From Volvox africanus (taxonomy: Eukaryota; Chlorophyta; Chlorophyceae; Chlamydomonadales; Volvocaceae), in NCBI GenBank assembly GCA_030268105.1, contig BSDZ01000020.1:2124001-2188000 (forward strand): 64,000 nt of DNA, read 5' to 3'. Of the stretch, positions 34,208 through 44,966 are shown piece after piece. Each line of letters opens with the position of its first letter. Positions within the stretch are counted from its first letter, which is position 1. The translations under genes were made by a program, and so were the position numbers. Under the pieces are notes generated by a model that was not told the DNA's origin, ran no database searches, and saw only the letters and a list, made by a program, of their open reading frames with translations.

Positions 34208-34415
34208 ACACATTGTCACAGACACGGAGCTCTCAACAATAGTCATTAAAGGACTCCCAAGCAAGTACACGTAGTCACGACAGCCCTGACAATGAGTAAA
34301 GGAGAGCTGGACTTCTCGCAAGTGGTTGCATGACTCATGGCGTATGTGATACCTGACGATGACAACAGGGAGTCATCATCCACATACATCACGCACCAAA
34401 GTGGTGGCAAGGTCG
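34208..34415 (+). pseudogene. Copia-like gag scrap
   Basis: Plus strand reads [22 protein letters not shown], then after a one-step frame change VVTTALTMSKGELDFSQVVA and YVIPDDDNRESSSTYI. The pattern T-D-x-E-L...I-x-x-GLPS-x-Y...VTTALT...E-L is typical of Ty1/copia Gag (UBN2 family). Only about 200 bp remain, with a stop and a frameshift. Confidence 0.6.
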
Positions 34416-34640
34416 AGGAAGCCCGCAAACGTGCCACGCAAGCCCAATGACCCTGCAGTCGATGCTGTATGAAGCAGCGAGGACGCTGCATACGGGAGGG
34501 GGGATAATTGTTGTGCTACGGTTCGTTTCCCGCCGATGCGTAGGTCGATGCGACCCTACCAGGCGAAGTGCTATTTTGATGAACGCATGAACCATCAATG
34601 CATATGAATGAACTTGCATGATATAAATGTATTCATATAT
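34416..34640 (+). mobile_element. Truncated family-A 3' end (pol tail, purine tract, LTR start)
   Basis: The last codons of pol ([11 protein letters not shown] then TGA), the spacer, the purine tract (34494-34508) and the first about 130 bp of a family-A LTR starting at 34509. The LTR stops in its ATATAAATGTATTCATA region, where telomere-like DNA begins. Both ends are broken. Confidence 0.85.
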
Positions 34641-34685
34641 ATATGACCCAAAACCCCAAAGCCAAACCCTAAACCCTAAACGCAA

Positions 34686-34717
<32 letters not shown>

Positions 34718-34806
34718 GGGTTTGGGTTTAGAGTTTTGGGTTTGGGGTTACATATGGTTTTACGGTTTAGGGGAATAAACCCTAAAACCCTATAACCCTA
34801 TATATG
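34641..34806. repeat. Telomere-like and dinucleotide repeats
   Basis: CCCTAAACCCTAAA (34667-34680) with degenerate neighbours, then (CA)n at about 34685-34703, (TA)n at 34703-34717, then G-rich GGGTTTGGGTTTAG, then C-rich AAACCCTAAAACCCTATAACCC. The motif is of the plant/green-algal TTTAGGG type. The order of strands is not that of a simple head-to-head telomere fusion. Confidence 0.75.
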
Positions 34807-36213
34807 TAGATGTGTGATAAGCGTCGTTTTCATTTCTGTATACCATGTTTGAAAATGTTCTTGCCTCCTCATCGACGGTTATGCCGTGCATTTATATTGT
34901 TAGTGTATGGTTGAATAATGCCCTACACTCATATTTACCTAAAACCTACAACCACCCAACACACACTGCCAGCCCTGACGTAACTACAAAACTACCGACA
35001 CATTTCTTTGTTGTGTTGGTGGCGTCCCTAGGACGTGATTATGGTGGCTGCTTATTACGAGCTGCCTGGGACAAGAGCGAGTGTTGTATCTCTGTTCCTA
35101 ATAAACTCTGGGATACATACTACAAAGAGTGGGATGTGCCGTTGACCCGCAAGATTCTGCTGACTGCTGATAGTCATGATGGCTGAATCTAGCAAATGTT
35201 GAAGTTGATTTGGGTGAACGGATGGGGATGTAGTAGTTGAGAACCGTAAAGGCCTCTCGAGGTGCTGACAGGGTGTTGTATCTCTGTGTTAATATCCGCC
35301 AAACTGTTTGGGCCCTATCAGATGATGTCCAGTTTTCCGCACATCCTTAACATTAGCCTTATAAGGTATCTAATTAGATACCCCAGGATGCAACAAGTCA
35401 TTCCCCTCACATAGGGTGCGGCCTAGCATCGTATATTCCAAGGGCCTGCCGCCTCCCTAGTATGTAGTCAGACAGATTCGATTCCTTACGGCCTAGTGAC
35501 GGGCCCCCAACCCACCGACCAGTCTGACCCGCCCGCACCATACTGTAGGTGAGGGTATATGAACCCGGGCGAACTTTCTTGATAACAATGTAGTATCGGT
35601 GCTGGTGCGTGGGCCATAAATGTACGATTACTACTGTAACACTTTTGGAGAGTACTTGCTCTGAAAGGAGAAGCACCATGTGTGTATTTGTGTGTGTATA
35701 TGGCTGGCTTGGTCAGGGGGTTGATGATTAAAGGGAATGCAAGAGGGAGGGGAGAAGATATGTATCCTGGTTAGATATTTAGGTAGGCCGCCTACCTAGC
35801 TAAACCACCTAGCCAAGCCATCTAGCAAGAATGTAGGTATCCAAATAGTCTGCTGCTGGCTACCAGCACCAGCGTTTTCGTTCCCACAACTCGGGGATTA
35901 GCCACCTACCTAACGCTTATCTTCAATAATCATTCCAAGGAGATAATTACACCAATCCAAGACTTTTTGTGAATTTTATGTAAGAATGTTATTATTGGCT
36001 CCTGGTTCGGGTTAAGTCGGGTCAGAGGTTATATCCCCTGGGTTGGGTTATCCAAATTTACAAATTCACTTGACAGTTGATAAGCTGTGCATACATGAAA
36101 ACAAGTATACATGTTTTACCGAGAGGTTTGCTTGATATATCAAGAAAGAACGAAGGGTTGCTGCTGGCGTGCTTAAAGCCGGAAGGGGTGGGTTAATCAA
36201 AGGTTGGGGTAAT
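34807..36213. other. Unassigned DNA between telomere-like repeat and element B
   Basis: No recognised coding sequence. A plus-strand frame of 113 codons (34845-35186) and a minus-strand frame of 90 codons (35407-35679) show no familiar motif. There is an 18-bp perfect palindrome GGTATCTAATTAGATACC at 35365-35382, and a cluster of CCTACCTAGC-like words at about 35785-35825. It may be host DNA or a decayed repeat. Confidence 0.5.
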
Positions 36214-36218
36214 CATGC

Positions 36219-36637
36219 TGTAACAGGGCGAATGGCGCAGAAGCGCCAGAACGAGTGAAACTGACTTGTCGCATTTCTGGCTTGTATGACAATAACTTAA
36301 TTGCGTAATAATAGATTAGTTATTATAAATCTAACGCATAGAACTTGGACAAGTCGCATGGGACTACTTGCATATGAGCATTCGTACAACGGTGTCAGTT
36401 GTAGAATGCGCGCCAGTTTTGAATAGACGTAAGGTCCCCTTAGGTGCCAGGCAGCGCTATTTAAGGCGCCCGGATTAATTTGAGACAGATACTTCCAATT
36501 ACATTCTTCTTCTATTATAAAATACTACTATAATGTAATCTACACGGAGTCACCCTTACGCCTCGTGCCCTGCGGCACCATGACTCGGAGCTCGCCATTA
36601 TAGCTACACCTAACAGCTAGGCGACCCCTCTGTTACA
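36219..36637 (+). repeat. 5' LTR of family B
   Basis: 419 bp, TGTAACAGGGCG...CTCTGTTACA, with terminal inverted repeat TGTAACA/TGTTACA. A TATTTAAGG box lies near 36460. A primer-site-like TGGATCGAGACC follows at 36639-36650, one base inside. Confidence 0.92.
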
Positions 36638-36928
36638 CTGGATCGAGACCTTGAAGATCCAAGACCTTTTTGTTCGAGCCTCCCAAGTCGCTCGAACACC
36701 AAAACCTCCAAGACAACCCAACCCGCGCCTGCGGGTTGGCTTCGGCAATTGCGTGGGCGACTTCCCCGCTGGACCAAGCCATCGTCACGTCATCAAGTCG
36801 CCTTGAGGAAAACGTTTTCCCACCCACCCTCCCTACGGTGTCTCCTCGGCCGACGCACCCAATACCTCTCAGCCCAAACGCTCGTGGACCAGGACTCTGT
36901 CGCCCATACGTAAGTCCAGACAAGAACT

Positions 36929-37147
36929 ATGTCGTCCCAAGTGTCCTGGTCCCGGTCCCGCTCGCACTCACGTGTCAGTCGTGCAAGCGTACCACCCCAG
37001 CGCAACAGTGCCGCCCGGATCGCCGCCCTCCAACTTGAAGTCGAGCAGCTGCGACATGAGCTCACACAGGCCGATCACCGTCCAGCCCACACCACTGCCA
37101 CCCCCTCGGCGGCCAGCTCCACCTCGCTCCCCACTGCCTTCACCATC
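36929..37147 (+). pseudogene. gag: Gag of family B, N-terminal part
   Basis: Starts at ATG 36929. Ser/Arg-rich start, then a helix-forming stretch (RIAALQLEVEQLRHEL) that may be a coiled coil. Interrupted at CCATC (37143-37147) by the family-C element. The phase continues exactly at 43927, so the original Gag was about 408 residues. Confidence 0.88.
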
Positions 37148-37570
37148 TGTTGTATCCTTAATGCATTTCGGTAATTCATTAAGATATAATAATTATCTGT
37201 TTATTATTTTATAATATAATATATTTAATTATCATATTAACTGTTTCATGTTTCCATCTGGCATTCGATTTGTGGATTTGGTCTCGGCTGTCGACGACCA
37301 ATACTAACCGACTTCCTGAAACATCCGAACCTGTCGGTTACTCCATAACCTGTATGGAATGGGCCATTTACCGCCTGAATGGTAAATGGTGGAACATCTG
37401 GTTCCTGGTTCACTGAATCTCCGGTTGTAGTGGTGACTTCTGAAGGTCACGCCCGGTTCGAGGCCTTATGGTCTCTCAAGTACGACCTAGTCGGCGGCTC
37501 TACTTAATCGGGCTCTGGCACAACAACCGGTATCTTTTGATACCACCCTTCGTGGGTACCATATACAACA
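37148..37570 (+). repeat. 5' LTR of family C
   Basis: 423 bp, TGTTGTATCC...ATATACAACA. AT-rich first third (37180-37240). A palindromic GGTATCTTTTGATACC lies near 37530-37545. Confidence 0.88.
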
Positions 37571-38375
37571 AGCTGGTAGCGAGACCGTTCCTCCCTGGGA
37601 CGTCTCGTCAAGTCTTCCGCTGAAATCGTTCAAGCCTTCTCAAGTCTTTCTGTGGTAACTGCTCAAGCCACTCTAACCGCGCAACGCGCTCAAGCCACTC
37701 AAGCTGCCCTTTTATAAATGGACATCGACCACGATCTTCCTCCTGCCGACATCCCTCTGGACATGGAGACATTGCCTGAGGAGCTGAGCGCCGCCATTTT
37801 CGCTGCGGCTACCACCGGTCTGTAATATTCACGAAATTAGTCTAGTGACACTTAGAACCTGCTCTCTGTGAGTTTGGCTGTGCTTTCTGTTAAAGTCAAT
37901 CTCTAAGTTAGTCGCGGTCAACGTGGCTCGCGACCTAGACAATTCTGCCTTCTCTGTTAGGTAATATCTTCCTGCAACACTGCTTTCTATCTAGAACTTG
38001 TATTGCAGTTTTGCTGAGGAATCCCTGTAGTTGCGGGTTCGATAGTACCTTCGCATCGAATCCAACGAGGAGTCGACTTCGTGAATTCACTTCGGCTTTC
38101 ACTAATACATATATATCTCTATTACTTGAAAGGTATTGTGTTTGTTCCAACCGCCGTGAGTGCTTCTGCAGTGTCAACACCTCAGACCCTTCGGAGCGGC
38201 ACCTCTGCCCAGTCACTCCGATCCATCGCAAATCAACTTCACGCGCGGACTTCAAAATTTTTGAAGTTCATCGAAGGCATCCAAGCGTTGGGTAGGCCCT
38301 GGTCCTTGCCTTTGCTTTGCCTTTCGCCAGAACAGTCACTCGCAGTTCGATCTGTTAGGCTTTCAGGCATACAAT
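37571..38375 (+). other. Leader of the family-C element
   Basis: About 800 bp between the primer site and gag. Short open frames only. No recognised motif other than the primer site at its start. Confidence 0.6.
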
Positions 38376-39755
38376 ATGCAAGCCTCGAACTTAGCGAATG
38401 CTGTCTCGGCTCTTGCTGCCAACACCTTTCAGTTTGTTGGCCGGATTGCTGCTAATGCTAGCCAAGCGAATAGGTGGGAATGGCTCTCTAGGTTGACACA
38501 GCCACCAAATGCTGCTGTGGCAGGCGGTATCGACCTTCCGAACCAGCCTTCACCTATTCCCAGGCAAGGCGGCACAGCATCCCCTGAGGCACCTACATCA
38601 CCTATTTATGCCCCATCCCCTTTTTATGTTCATGGCCCTGCTGTAGTGTCAAACCATTTGACACCTGGTGCCGTGGATATTCCTGGGATGGCTCCCGCTG
38701 CTGCCGCAACAACTTGTGCTGCTGTTGCGGGCACCTCTTCCAGGCCACCTGGGCCTCCTCATACTGGACATGAGGACGAGGTGATAAAAATAGCGATCGC
38801 AGTGCCTAAGCTGAATATCCCTATGGATGTTAAGCTTTCTGATTTAGGACGAGTTGCTGCGCCTCTAACACGGGCCTTTGTCCGTAATGTTAGGAACTAC
38901 TTTGCCACAGCCCGTGGGGGTCAACAGGACTCTACGCGCCGTCTTTTCTTGGCCACTGCCTTTGAAGGCGCGGCAAGATTATGGCACGATCAATGGACTA
39001 ACGCAAGGGATTCTTATACATCTGAGGAACTGCTAGAAGCACTGCTTGTCCGTTTTGCACCCCAGGTCCAGTCACGTGACACTGAGGCACGCCTGAAATT
39101 AAATGCTGGCAAATATCGCATGCGCCCTGGAGAAACTGTCTCTGCCTATCAGAGCCGCTTTGAGGCTCTTGTCACGCCCATTGCGGACCTGTCTGATAGT
39201 GAGCGTGTGTTTTGGTTTCAGCAGGGCCTCTCATCCGACCTTAGTGGGGACTGTGCAACTGACCTGTCGGGTAAAACCTTTAAGTCATATACAGACTTGG
39301 TTCAGTTCTCCCTGGGAGCTGAACTTAGGTTACTGGCCCGACGGGAATCTGACAAACTGGCCCGTCCCAAAATGAACATGCTGTCGGTACAGGACATGGC
39401 CTGCGACGACCCTGACGAGGAGACCCCGGCGCCCCCGACCAAAAAACCGCGGGCTGCATCCGTTCGTCCAGGCATCACCGGGCACGAGGATCAGCCGCGG
39501 CAGGTTAAGGGCGCCGGTAAGTCTAAGAGGGGCGGCGGACAGCAGGGGAGGCACTTGGCCCCAAAAGGGGGCCACGTGCAGAAGAAGGGGCCCAAGCAGA
39601 ACCTAGCGGAATATTTAACCACATTCAAATGTACTAGACGGGAGTTCCATTTCCGTAAACAACATGGGATGTGCCTCCGTTGCGGTTCCGACCAACATAG
39701 GGTTGACTCCTGCCCAATGCTGGGGGCGGAGAAAAATAAGGGTAAGGACCACTAG
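38376..39755 (+). CDS. gag: Gag of family C
   Basis: 459 codons, ATG at 38376 to TAG at 39753-39755. Pro/Ala-rich N-terminal third; Gag core at about 130-330 (GAARLWHDQW, YQSRFEALVTPIADL, RVFWFQQGL); Lys/Arg/Gly-rich linker; classic zinc knuckle CLRCGSDQHRVDSC (C-x2-C-x4-H-x4-C). Longer than the family-A Gag by about 50 residues. Open throughout, so it could still be translated. Confidence 0.93.
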   Translation: MQASNLANAVSALAANTFQFVGRIAANASQANRWEWLSRLTQPPNAAVAGGIDLPNQPSPIPRQGGTASPEAPTSPIYAPSPFYVHGPAVVSNHLTPGAVDIPGMAPAAAATTCAAVAGTSSRPPGPPHTGHEDEVIKIAIAVPKLNIPMDVKLSDLGRVAAPLTRAFVRNVRNYFATARGGQQDSTRRLFLATAFEGAARLWHDQWTNARDSYTSEELLEALLVRFAPQVQSRDTEARLKLNAGKYRMRPGETVSAYQSRFEALVTPIADLSDSERVFWFQQGLSSDLSGDCATDLSGKTFKSYTDLVQFSLGAELRLLARRESDKLARPKMNMLSVQDMACDDPDEETPAPPTKKPRAASVRPGITGHEDQPRQVKGAGKSKRGGGQQGRHLAPKGGHVQKKGPKQNLAEYLTTFKCTRREFHFRKQHGMCLRCGSDQHRVDSCPMLGAEKNKGKDH

Positions 39756-39794
39756 GAACTTGCCCAGGCTGGTATAGAGGGATCACCACCTGGG
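39753..39794 (+). promoter_or_regulatory. Putative UAG readthrough element of family C
   Basis: TAG 39753-39755, 7-nt spacer 39756-39762, arm CCCAGG 39763-39768 pairing with CCTGGG 39789-39794. After one bulged C the pairing continues as TGGT (39770-39773) with ACCA (39785-39788), giving a 10-bp hairpin. Family A has CCCGGG in both arms here, so both arms changed together. Confidence 0.75.
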
Positions 39795-42700
39795 GTCTTT
39801 GCTGTGGGCCAGATGGTAGCAAAGTGCCGTGCAGTACGGGCTCTTTTGCCCTCTGTTTTAAACCAAGTGGAGCAGGTGATAGGGAGACGTTTTTCTTTTG
39901 ATGCACGAACTGTCCGTGCCGGCTTTGATGGCTTTTGTAATCTGTTTGAGCCTCAAGGTCGCCCCCTATCCTCCGCTAACTTGGGTGGGCATACTATCTT
40001 GTTCACTCCCTCTTCACTCTGCGAGCTACAGAAGCAATTAGCTCTCTTTAGGGCATGCAAACGTCAACACCCTGATACCTCAGCATGCATCTTGCTGCCT
40101 GAGTATGTGTCCCGACGCAACCCTTCTTTTCTGTCGGGAATGCAACGGGTCTTAAGGTTTAATCCAGGGACGGCTCTTTTCCATAGCCTTGATATGGCAG
40201 GTGAGGTTGTTCAACTCCCTGGAAGCCCATACTCTGTTGACGTCTGGTTTGCTGCTCCTAAATCGGTTCAGGAGGGCTTGCCTGAGACTGAACCCTGTAT
40301 TTCAGTTCTCTGCTTGCCTAAAGCTGCTGCCCTGATAGGTGCTGGCGTACCTCTGATCACCGTAAGTACGGCAGGTCGTACGTTCACCGCCCTAGCCGAC
40401 TCTGGAGCCAGTGATGATTTCATTTCGGCTTCAGTGGTTACGCAGCTTGGCCTGAAACCTAGCCCATGCTCCTGGTCAGAAGTTACCCTTGCTGATGGGG
40501 GTAAGCAGGCTATCTTGGGGCAGGTTAATCTTCGTCTATCTGCAGGTCCTTTAAGGTTAAATGTCCGCCCATACGTGTTGCCTGAGCTAACTGACGCTGC
40601 CACGTATATCTTGGGTTCTTCCACGCTAGCACAGTATGGGGCTGTCCTTGACTATGAGGCTAAATCTTTGCGCCTGCGCAAGGGGAATCTAGTCTGCAAG
40701 GTACCCTTTACTACTGCCGGACAGCCACCAGATCAGATGACACCTGCGCCTTGCTTTAATTATGCAACCACTGCTATCTGTCAGCATACTGAACCTGAAG
40801 TTGTTGGCAGAAAAGCAGCAGTTCGCATGATTCGCAAGGGGGCCCATGCTTTACTAGTACGGCCCAAGTTGCACCTGAATGCAACTTCTATCCCAGCTGA
40901 TGCCACTGACCCTGAGCTTGAGGCCCTGTTACAGGAATATGCAGATATATTCCAGGAGGTCCCTGGTAAGCCTCCAATGCGGCCTGTGGATCACACCATA
41001 CCTTTGGTGCCTGGTGCAGTACCCGTTTCCCGCCCCATGTATCGGCTAAGCCCCTTGGAGCTGGACGAGGTCAAACGACAGGTTACTGAGCTGCTGAAAA
41101 AAGGTATGATACGGCCAAGCACATCCCCATACTCCGCCCCTATTCTGTTTGTGGGAAAGAAGGATGGGACTCTGAGAATGTGCATTGACTATAGGGGGTT
41201 AAATGCCGCAACAGTTAAGAACCGTTACCCCGTGTCGATGATCTGCTGGATAAGCTAAAAGATTCTGCATTCTTTAGCTCTATTGACCTCCAGCAGGGGT
41301 ATAATCAGATTCGTATAGCAGAATCTGACATCCCTAAAACGGCTTTCCGTACGCCGTTTGGCCATTTTGAATATACCGTCCTTAGTTTCGGACTGACGAA
41401 CGCCCCTGCAACGTTCCAAGCCGTCATGGACCGAATCTTCAGGCCATACATCGACAAATTCGTCATCTGTTATCTGGACGATATCCTGGTGTTTTCAAAG
41501 ACCCGTGAGGAGCACATACAACACCTCCGCCTGGTCTTTGAGGTTCTGCGGCGTGAGCAGCTGTATGCTAAGCGTTCTAAGTGCCACTGGGCACAACCAC
41601 AGGTGGAGTATCTGGGGCATATAGTGTCTCAGGGTGGCATACAGATGGACCCCCGGAAAACTGCTGTTGTTCGGGATTGGCCAGTGCCCTCCAACCTTCA
41701 GGAACTGCGTAAGTTTTTGGGCCTGACCAACTACTTTCGTAAGTTCATAGAGCGCTACTCAGTCATTGCTGCACCGCTAACAAACCTCACACGTAAGGGA
41801 GCCTTCTCTTCACCTGAGGCCTGGACCCCCGCATGCCAAGAAGCTTTTGATGCTTTGAAGCGTGCTATCTCTGATGATATTATCCTGCACTTCCCTGACT
41901 ACTCATTGCCGTTCCGTGTAGAGGTCATAACTGATGCATCTATACATGGGACGGGGGCAGTTCTGTTGCAGCAGGGACGCCCCATTGCATACACGAGTAA
42001 GAAGTTTTCGGGGGCTGAAACCCGTTATACCACTGGGGAACAGGAATTTCTGGCGGTCCTACATGCCTTGAAGGAATGGCGATGTTACCTTGAGGGCCGG
42101 CCTTTTGCCCTCAAGACTGATCACAAACCCCTTACGTTTCTGCAAGGTGTGCCCTCCCTTAACCGACGCCAGGCCCGCTGGATGGAATACCTGGCACGGT
42201 TTAACTTTGATTGGGAGTACCTGAGCGGCTCACTTAACATAGCTGATGCTCTCAGTAGGCACCCCTCACTGCATGCAGCCATTCTGGCGGTAAGCACACG
42301 GAGTAGGTCTCAGGCAAAACCTAACTTCGTGCCCTCCGATTTTACCAAGCGCTTGAAACAGGCTTATGCAGCCGACCCGTGGTTCACAATTCACAACAAC
42401 ACGGGGCACTTGGTACAGGAGCATGGCTTATGGATCCGATCGGAAGGATCCCACCGTCAGATTGTCGTACCTAACGATGATTCATTACGTCGTGAACTTC
42501 TCTCACGTTTTCATGACGGCCCTCTTGCTGGGCATCCTGGCTGCACGCGGTTACTAGAGCTTTTGCGGCGTCAATTCTGGTGGCCCCGCATGGCTAAGGA
42601 CACCGAAAATTATGTCCTCTGTTGCGACCTGTGCCAGCGCAATAAGGCCCAGTCTGGTAAAGCACATGGGCATCTCCAACCTCTTCCTATTCCTGACGCT

Positions 42701-43819
42701 CCGTGGGAAAGCGTCTCTATGGACTTTATCGTTGCGCTGCCCAAAACTGAGGGAGGATACGATGCCGTGCTGGTCCTGGTCGACCGTTTCACCAAGATGG
42801 TCCACCTGGCCCCCACGACATCATCCTGCACAGCTGAGCAAACGGCCCGTCTATTTTTCGACAATGTGGTACGTTTGCATGGGGTCCCCAAGTCCGTGGT
42901 ATCTGACCGCGGCACTCAATTTGCAAGTAAGTTTTGGGGCGCCCTGGGGACTCTGGTAGGAATGCGGGTGAACCTGTCCACCGCCTACCACCCCCAATCT
43001 GATGGGCAAACAGAGCGTGTTAACCGTGTCCTGGGTGATATGCTCCGTAACTTTGCAGGACGCACCCCTACTGCATGGGATACCTACCTAACCGCTGCTG
43101 AGTTTGCCATTAATAATGCTACTAACCGGTCCGTTGGTAATAGTCCGTTTTTCCTGAATTACGGTTTTAACCCTGCTTTGCCTGTTTGGCGGGAGTTGGA
43201 CGTAAATGTTCCAGCTGCAAAAACGTTTGCTAAGTCTTTCGTGTCCCGACTAACTGACGCTAAAGCTTGCCTGGAAGCTGCACAGCAACGGGCTATGGAC
43301 TATTATAACAAGTCCAAAAAGGACGTCATGTTCACTAAGGGCCAGCTGGTTATGTTGAGCACGAAGAACCTTCGTTCCCTGGCTGATGGGTCTCGCAAGT
43401 TATTACCGCGCTTTGTGGGGCCTTATCCTGTCGTACGCATGGTAGGGTCGGTGGCTGTAGAGTTACAACTCCCATCTGACCTACGCATTCATCCCACATT
43501 TCATGTATCTCTCGTACGTCCATATCGGGGTACTCTACCTGAGGCTAACGATAGCATCCCTCCTGTTACGGAAGCTAATCCCTCTACCTGGTTATCGGGT
43601 AAGCAGACCCTGTATGCTGTCGAACGTATCCTAGATTACCGTGCACGACGTGTTGGCAAGGGCAGGCGTAAGCGCAATGTGCATGAGTACCTGGTTAAAT
43701 GGTCTGGGTATTCATCTGAGCACAATAGCTGGGAACCGGCACGTAACTTCACCCCTGACATGAAACCCCTGCTTGATGAAGCTAGGCTGCGGACACAGTC
43801 TAAGGACGGACCTCTCTGA
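39756..43819 (+). pseudogene. pol: Pol of family C (one frameshift)
   Basis: Continues in the gag frame after UAG. Protease [11 protein letters not shown] near 40395-40430; RT from [13 protein letters not shown] to the catalytic YLDDILVFSK near 41470; RNase H ([18 protein letters not shown]); integrase zinc finger (HDGPLAGH...CDLCQRNK); DDE core (SMDFIVALP, SDRGTQFAS, SDGQTERVNR); chromodomain (YLVKWSGYSSEHNSWEP) and stop at 43817-43819. About 7 bp are missing near 41230 in the RT (after KNRYP), shifting the frame; the rest is open. Confidence 0.93.
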
Positions 43820-43888
43820 CGCTGTCCTACTTCAACCTGTCTGCTCTCTTCTTATGCATCGGGACGCTGCATCTAGAGGGGGAACAAT

Positions 43889-43921
43889 TGTTGTATCCTT
43901 AATGCATTTCGGTAATTCATT
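43889..43921 (+). repeat. 3' LTR of family C reduced to 33 bp
   Basis: Identical to the first 33 bp of the 5' LTR, then directly CCATC and family-B gag. The rest of the LTR, including its ACAACA end, is absent although the target duplication is intact. Confidence 0.85.
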
Positions 43922-43926
43922 CCATC

Positions 43927-44934
43927 GATCACATTGGCACCTACGTGGAGCGCCTGCTCCATCAGAAGCTGGAGGCCGCCCTCCCCTCGTTGTTAGTCCA
44001 GCTGCAAGCCCCAGTCACCAGCACAGCGGCGGCTACAGCACAACAAGCTGCGCACCACACGGTGCAACAGGCCGCCCAACACGCCGCTCAACAGGCAGCG
44101 CAACAAGCCGCGTATCACGCTTCCGCCCAAGTCTTGAACGCCCCCATGCATAACACCCTGCTCAAGGACATGCTCAAGCACATGTGTCCCGCCCTCTACG
44201 CTGGCGACCCCAAGAAGGACGCCTACACCTGGGACGAGTTTGAGTACAAGGCACTCAAGTACTTCGATGGACTACAGATGCCGCCTGAGGCACGCCGATG
44301 CGCCCTGCCTCACCTGCTTACGGGCGACGCCAGCTTGTACTGGCGTGCCCATATCGAGTCCCACGCTTACACCTTCGACCAAGCACTCGCCTGGTTGCGC
44401 GACCAATTCACGGACCACCTGGAGGAGGACAAGGCACGCGACAAATTACGCAAGGTGCAGTACAAAGGGTCCGTAGCGCAACTGGTCTCCCATATTGATC
44501 GACTGTGCCTACGTATCCACAACATGTCTGACACGGAGAAAAAGGACCGCTTCCTGGCTGTCCTGCCCACGGTCATCCGCAAGGGTCTTGCGTTAGTCCC
44601 GCAGAGTGTGGACTCCATGACCTACCCGGATGTCGCCAACACTGCCAACCGCCTGGACAGTGCCATCAAAGGAGCGATGGACAGCAGCCGCCCCGCATCC
44701 AAGGCAACGCCCATGGAACTCCACGCCCTCAATACCTCGGGCTTTGTGCCCAAAGGCAAACCCAAGGGCAACGGCAGCAAGGGCGGCCGCTCCCACGTGG
44801 CAGTACCCCAGCTCCCCAAGTTGACACCAGAAGAGAGGCAAAAATGCCTTGACGAGGGCTGTTGCTTCCACTGCCGTGAGGTGGGACATGACACCGCCCA
44901 CTGCACCAAGTTCATTCCAAAAAACCGCCAGTGA
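43927..44934 (+). pseudogene. gag: Gag of family B, main part
   Basis: Continues the frame from 37147. Ala/Gln-rich helix (about 44030-44120), Gag core (YAGDPKKDAYTWDEFEYKAL, LYWRAHIE, LRDQFTD), basic linker and classic zinc knuckle [14 protein letters not shown], ending in TGA (44932-44934). Apart from the family-C insertion it is intact, about 408 residues. Start, core and knuckle are in the expected order for a gypsy Gag. Confidence 0.92.
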
Positions 44935-44966
44935 ACCTAGGTGTGCTCGCATCGGCGCACCTAGGT
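44919..44966 (+). promoter_or_regulatory. Putative -1 ribosomal frameshift signal (family B gag/pol)
   Basis: Slippery heptamer A AAA AAC at 44919-44925 in the correct gag phase, 6 nt before the gag TGA; 9-nt spacer (44926-44934); hairpin ACCTAGGTGTGC (44935-44946) with GCGCACCTAGGT (44955-44966), 12 bp with one G-U pair and an 8-nt loop. The pol frame is exactly -1 and open across the overlap. Confidence 0.82.

Larger units (their letters stand above)
37148..43921 (+). mobile_element. Family-C chromovirus nested in family B gag
   Basis: Flanked by CCATC (37143-37147 and 43922-43926); removing it restores the family-B gag frame. 5' LTR 37148-37570, primer site 37574-37587 (TGGTAGCGAGACCG), long leader, gag, UAG, pol, purine tract (43875-43888), then only the first 33 bp of the 3' LTR. 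Coding sequence is related to family A (same UAG arrangement, similar PBS, TGTTGT...ACAACA LTR ends), but gag, LTR length and much of pol differ. Confidence 0.93.

Noticed and set aside
34646..34806. Head-to-head telomere fusion
   Set aside because: A fusion should read TTTAGGG units followed by CCCTAAA; here C-rich units come first, then G-rich, then C-rich, with (CA)n and (TA)n between. This looks like a degenerate microsatellite.
34845..35186. 113-codon plus-strand ORF as a host gene
   Set aside because: No recognisable motif, no repeated copy in the window and an odd composition; it could be chance. It is left as unassigned DNA.
35365..35382. 18-bp palindrome as a regulatory site
   Set aside because: A single AT-rich palindrome without a neighbouring gene or second copy gives no support for a function.
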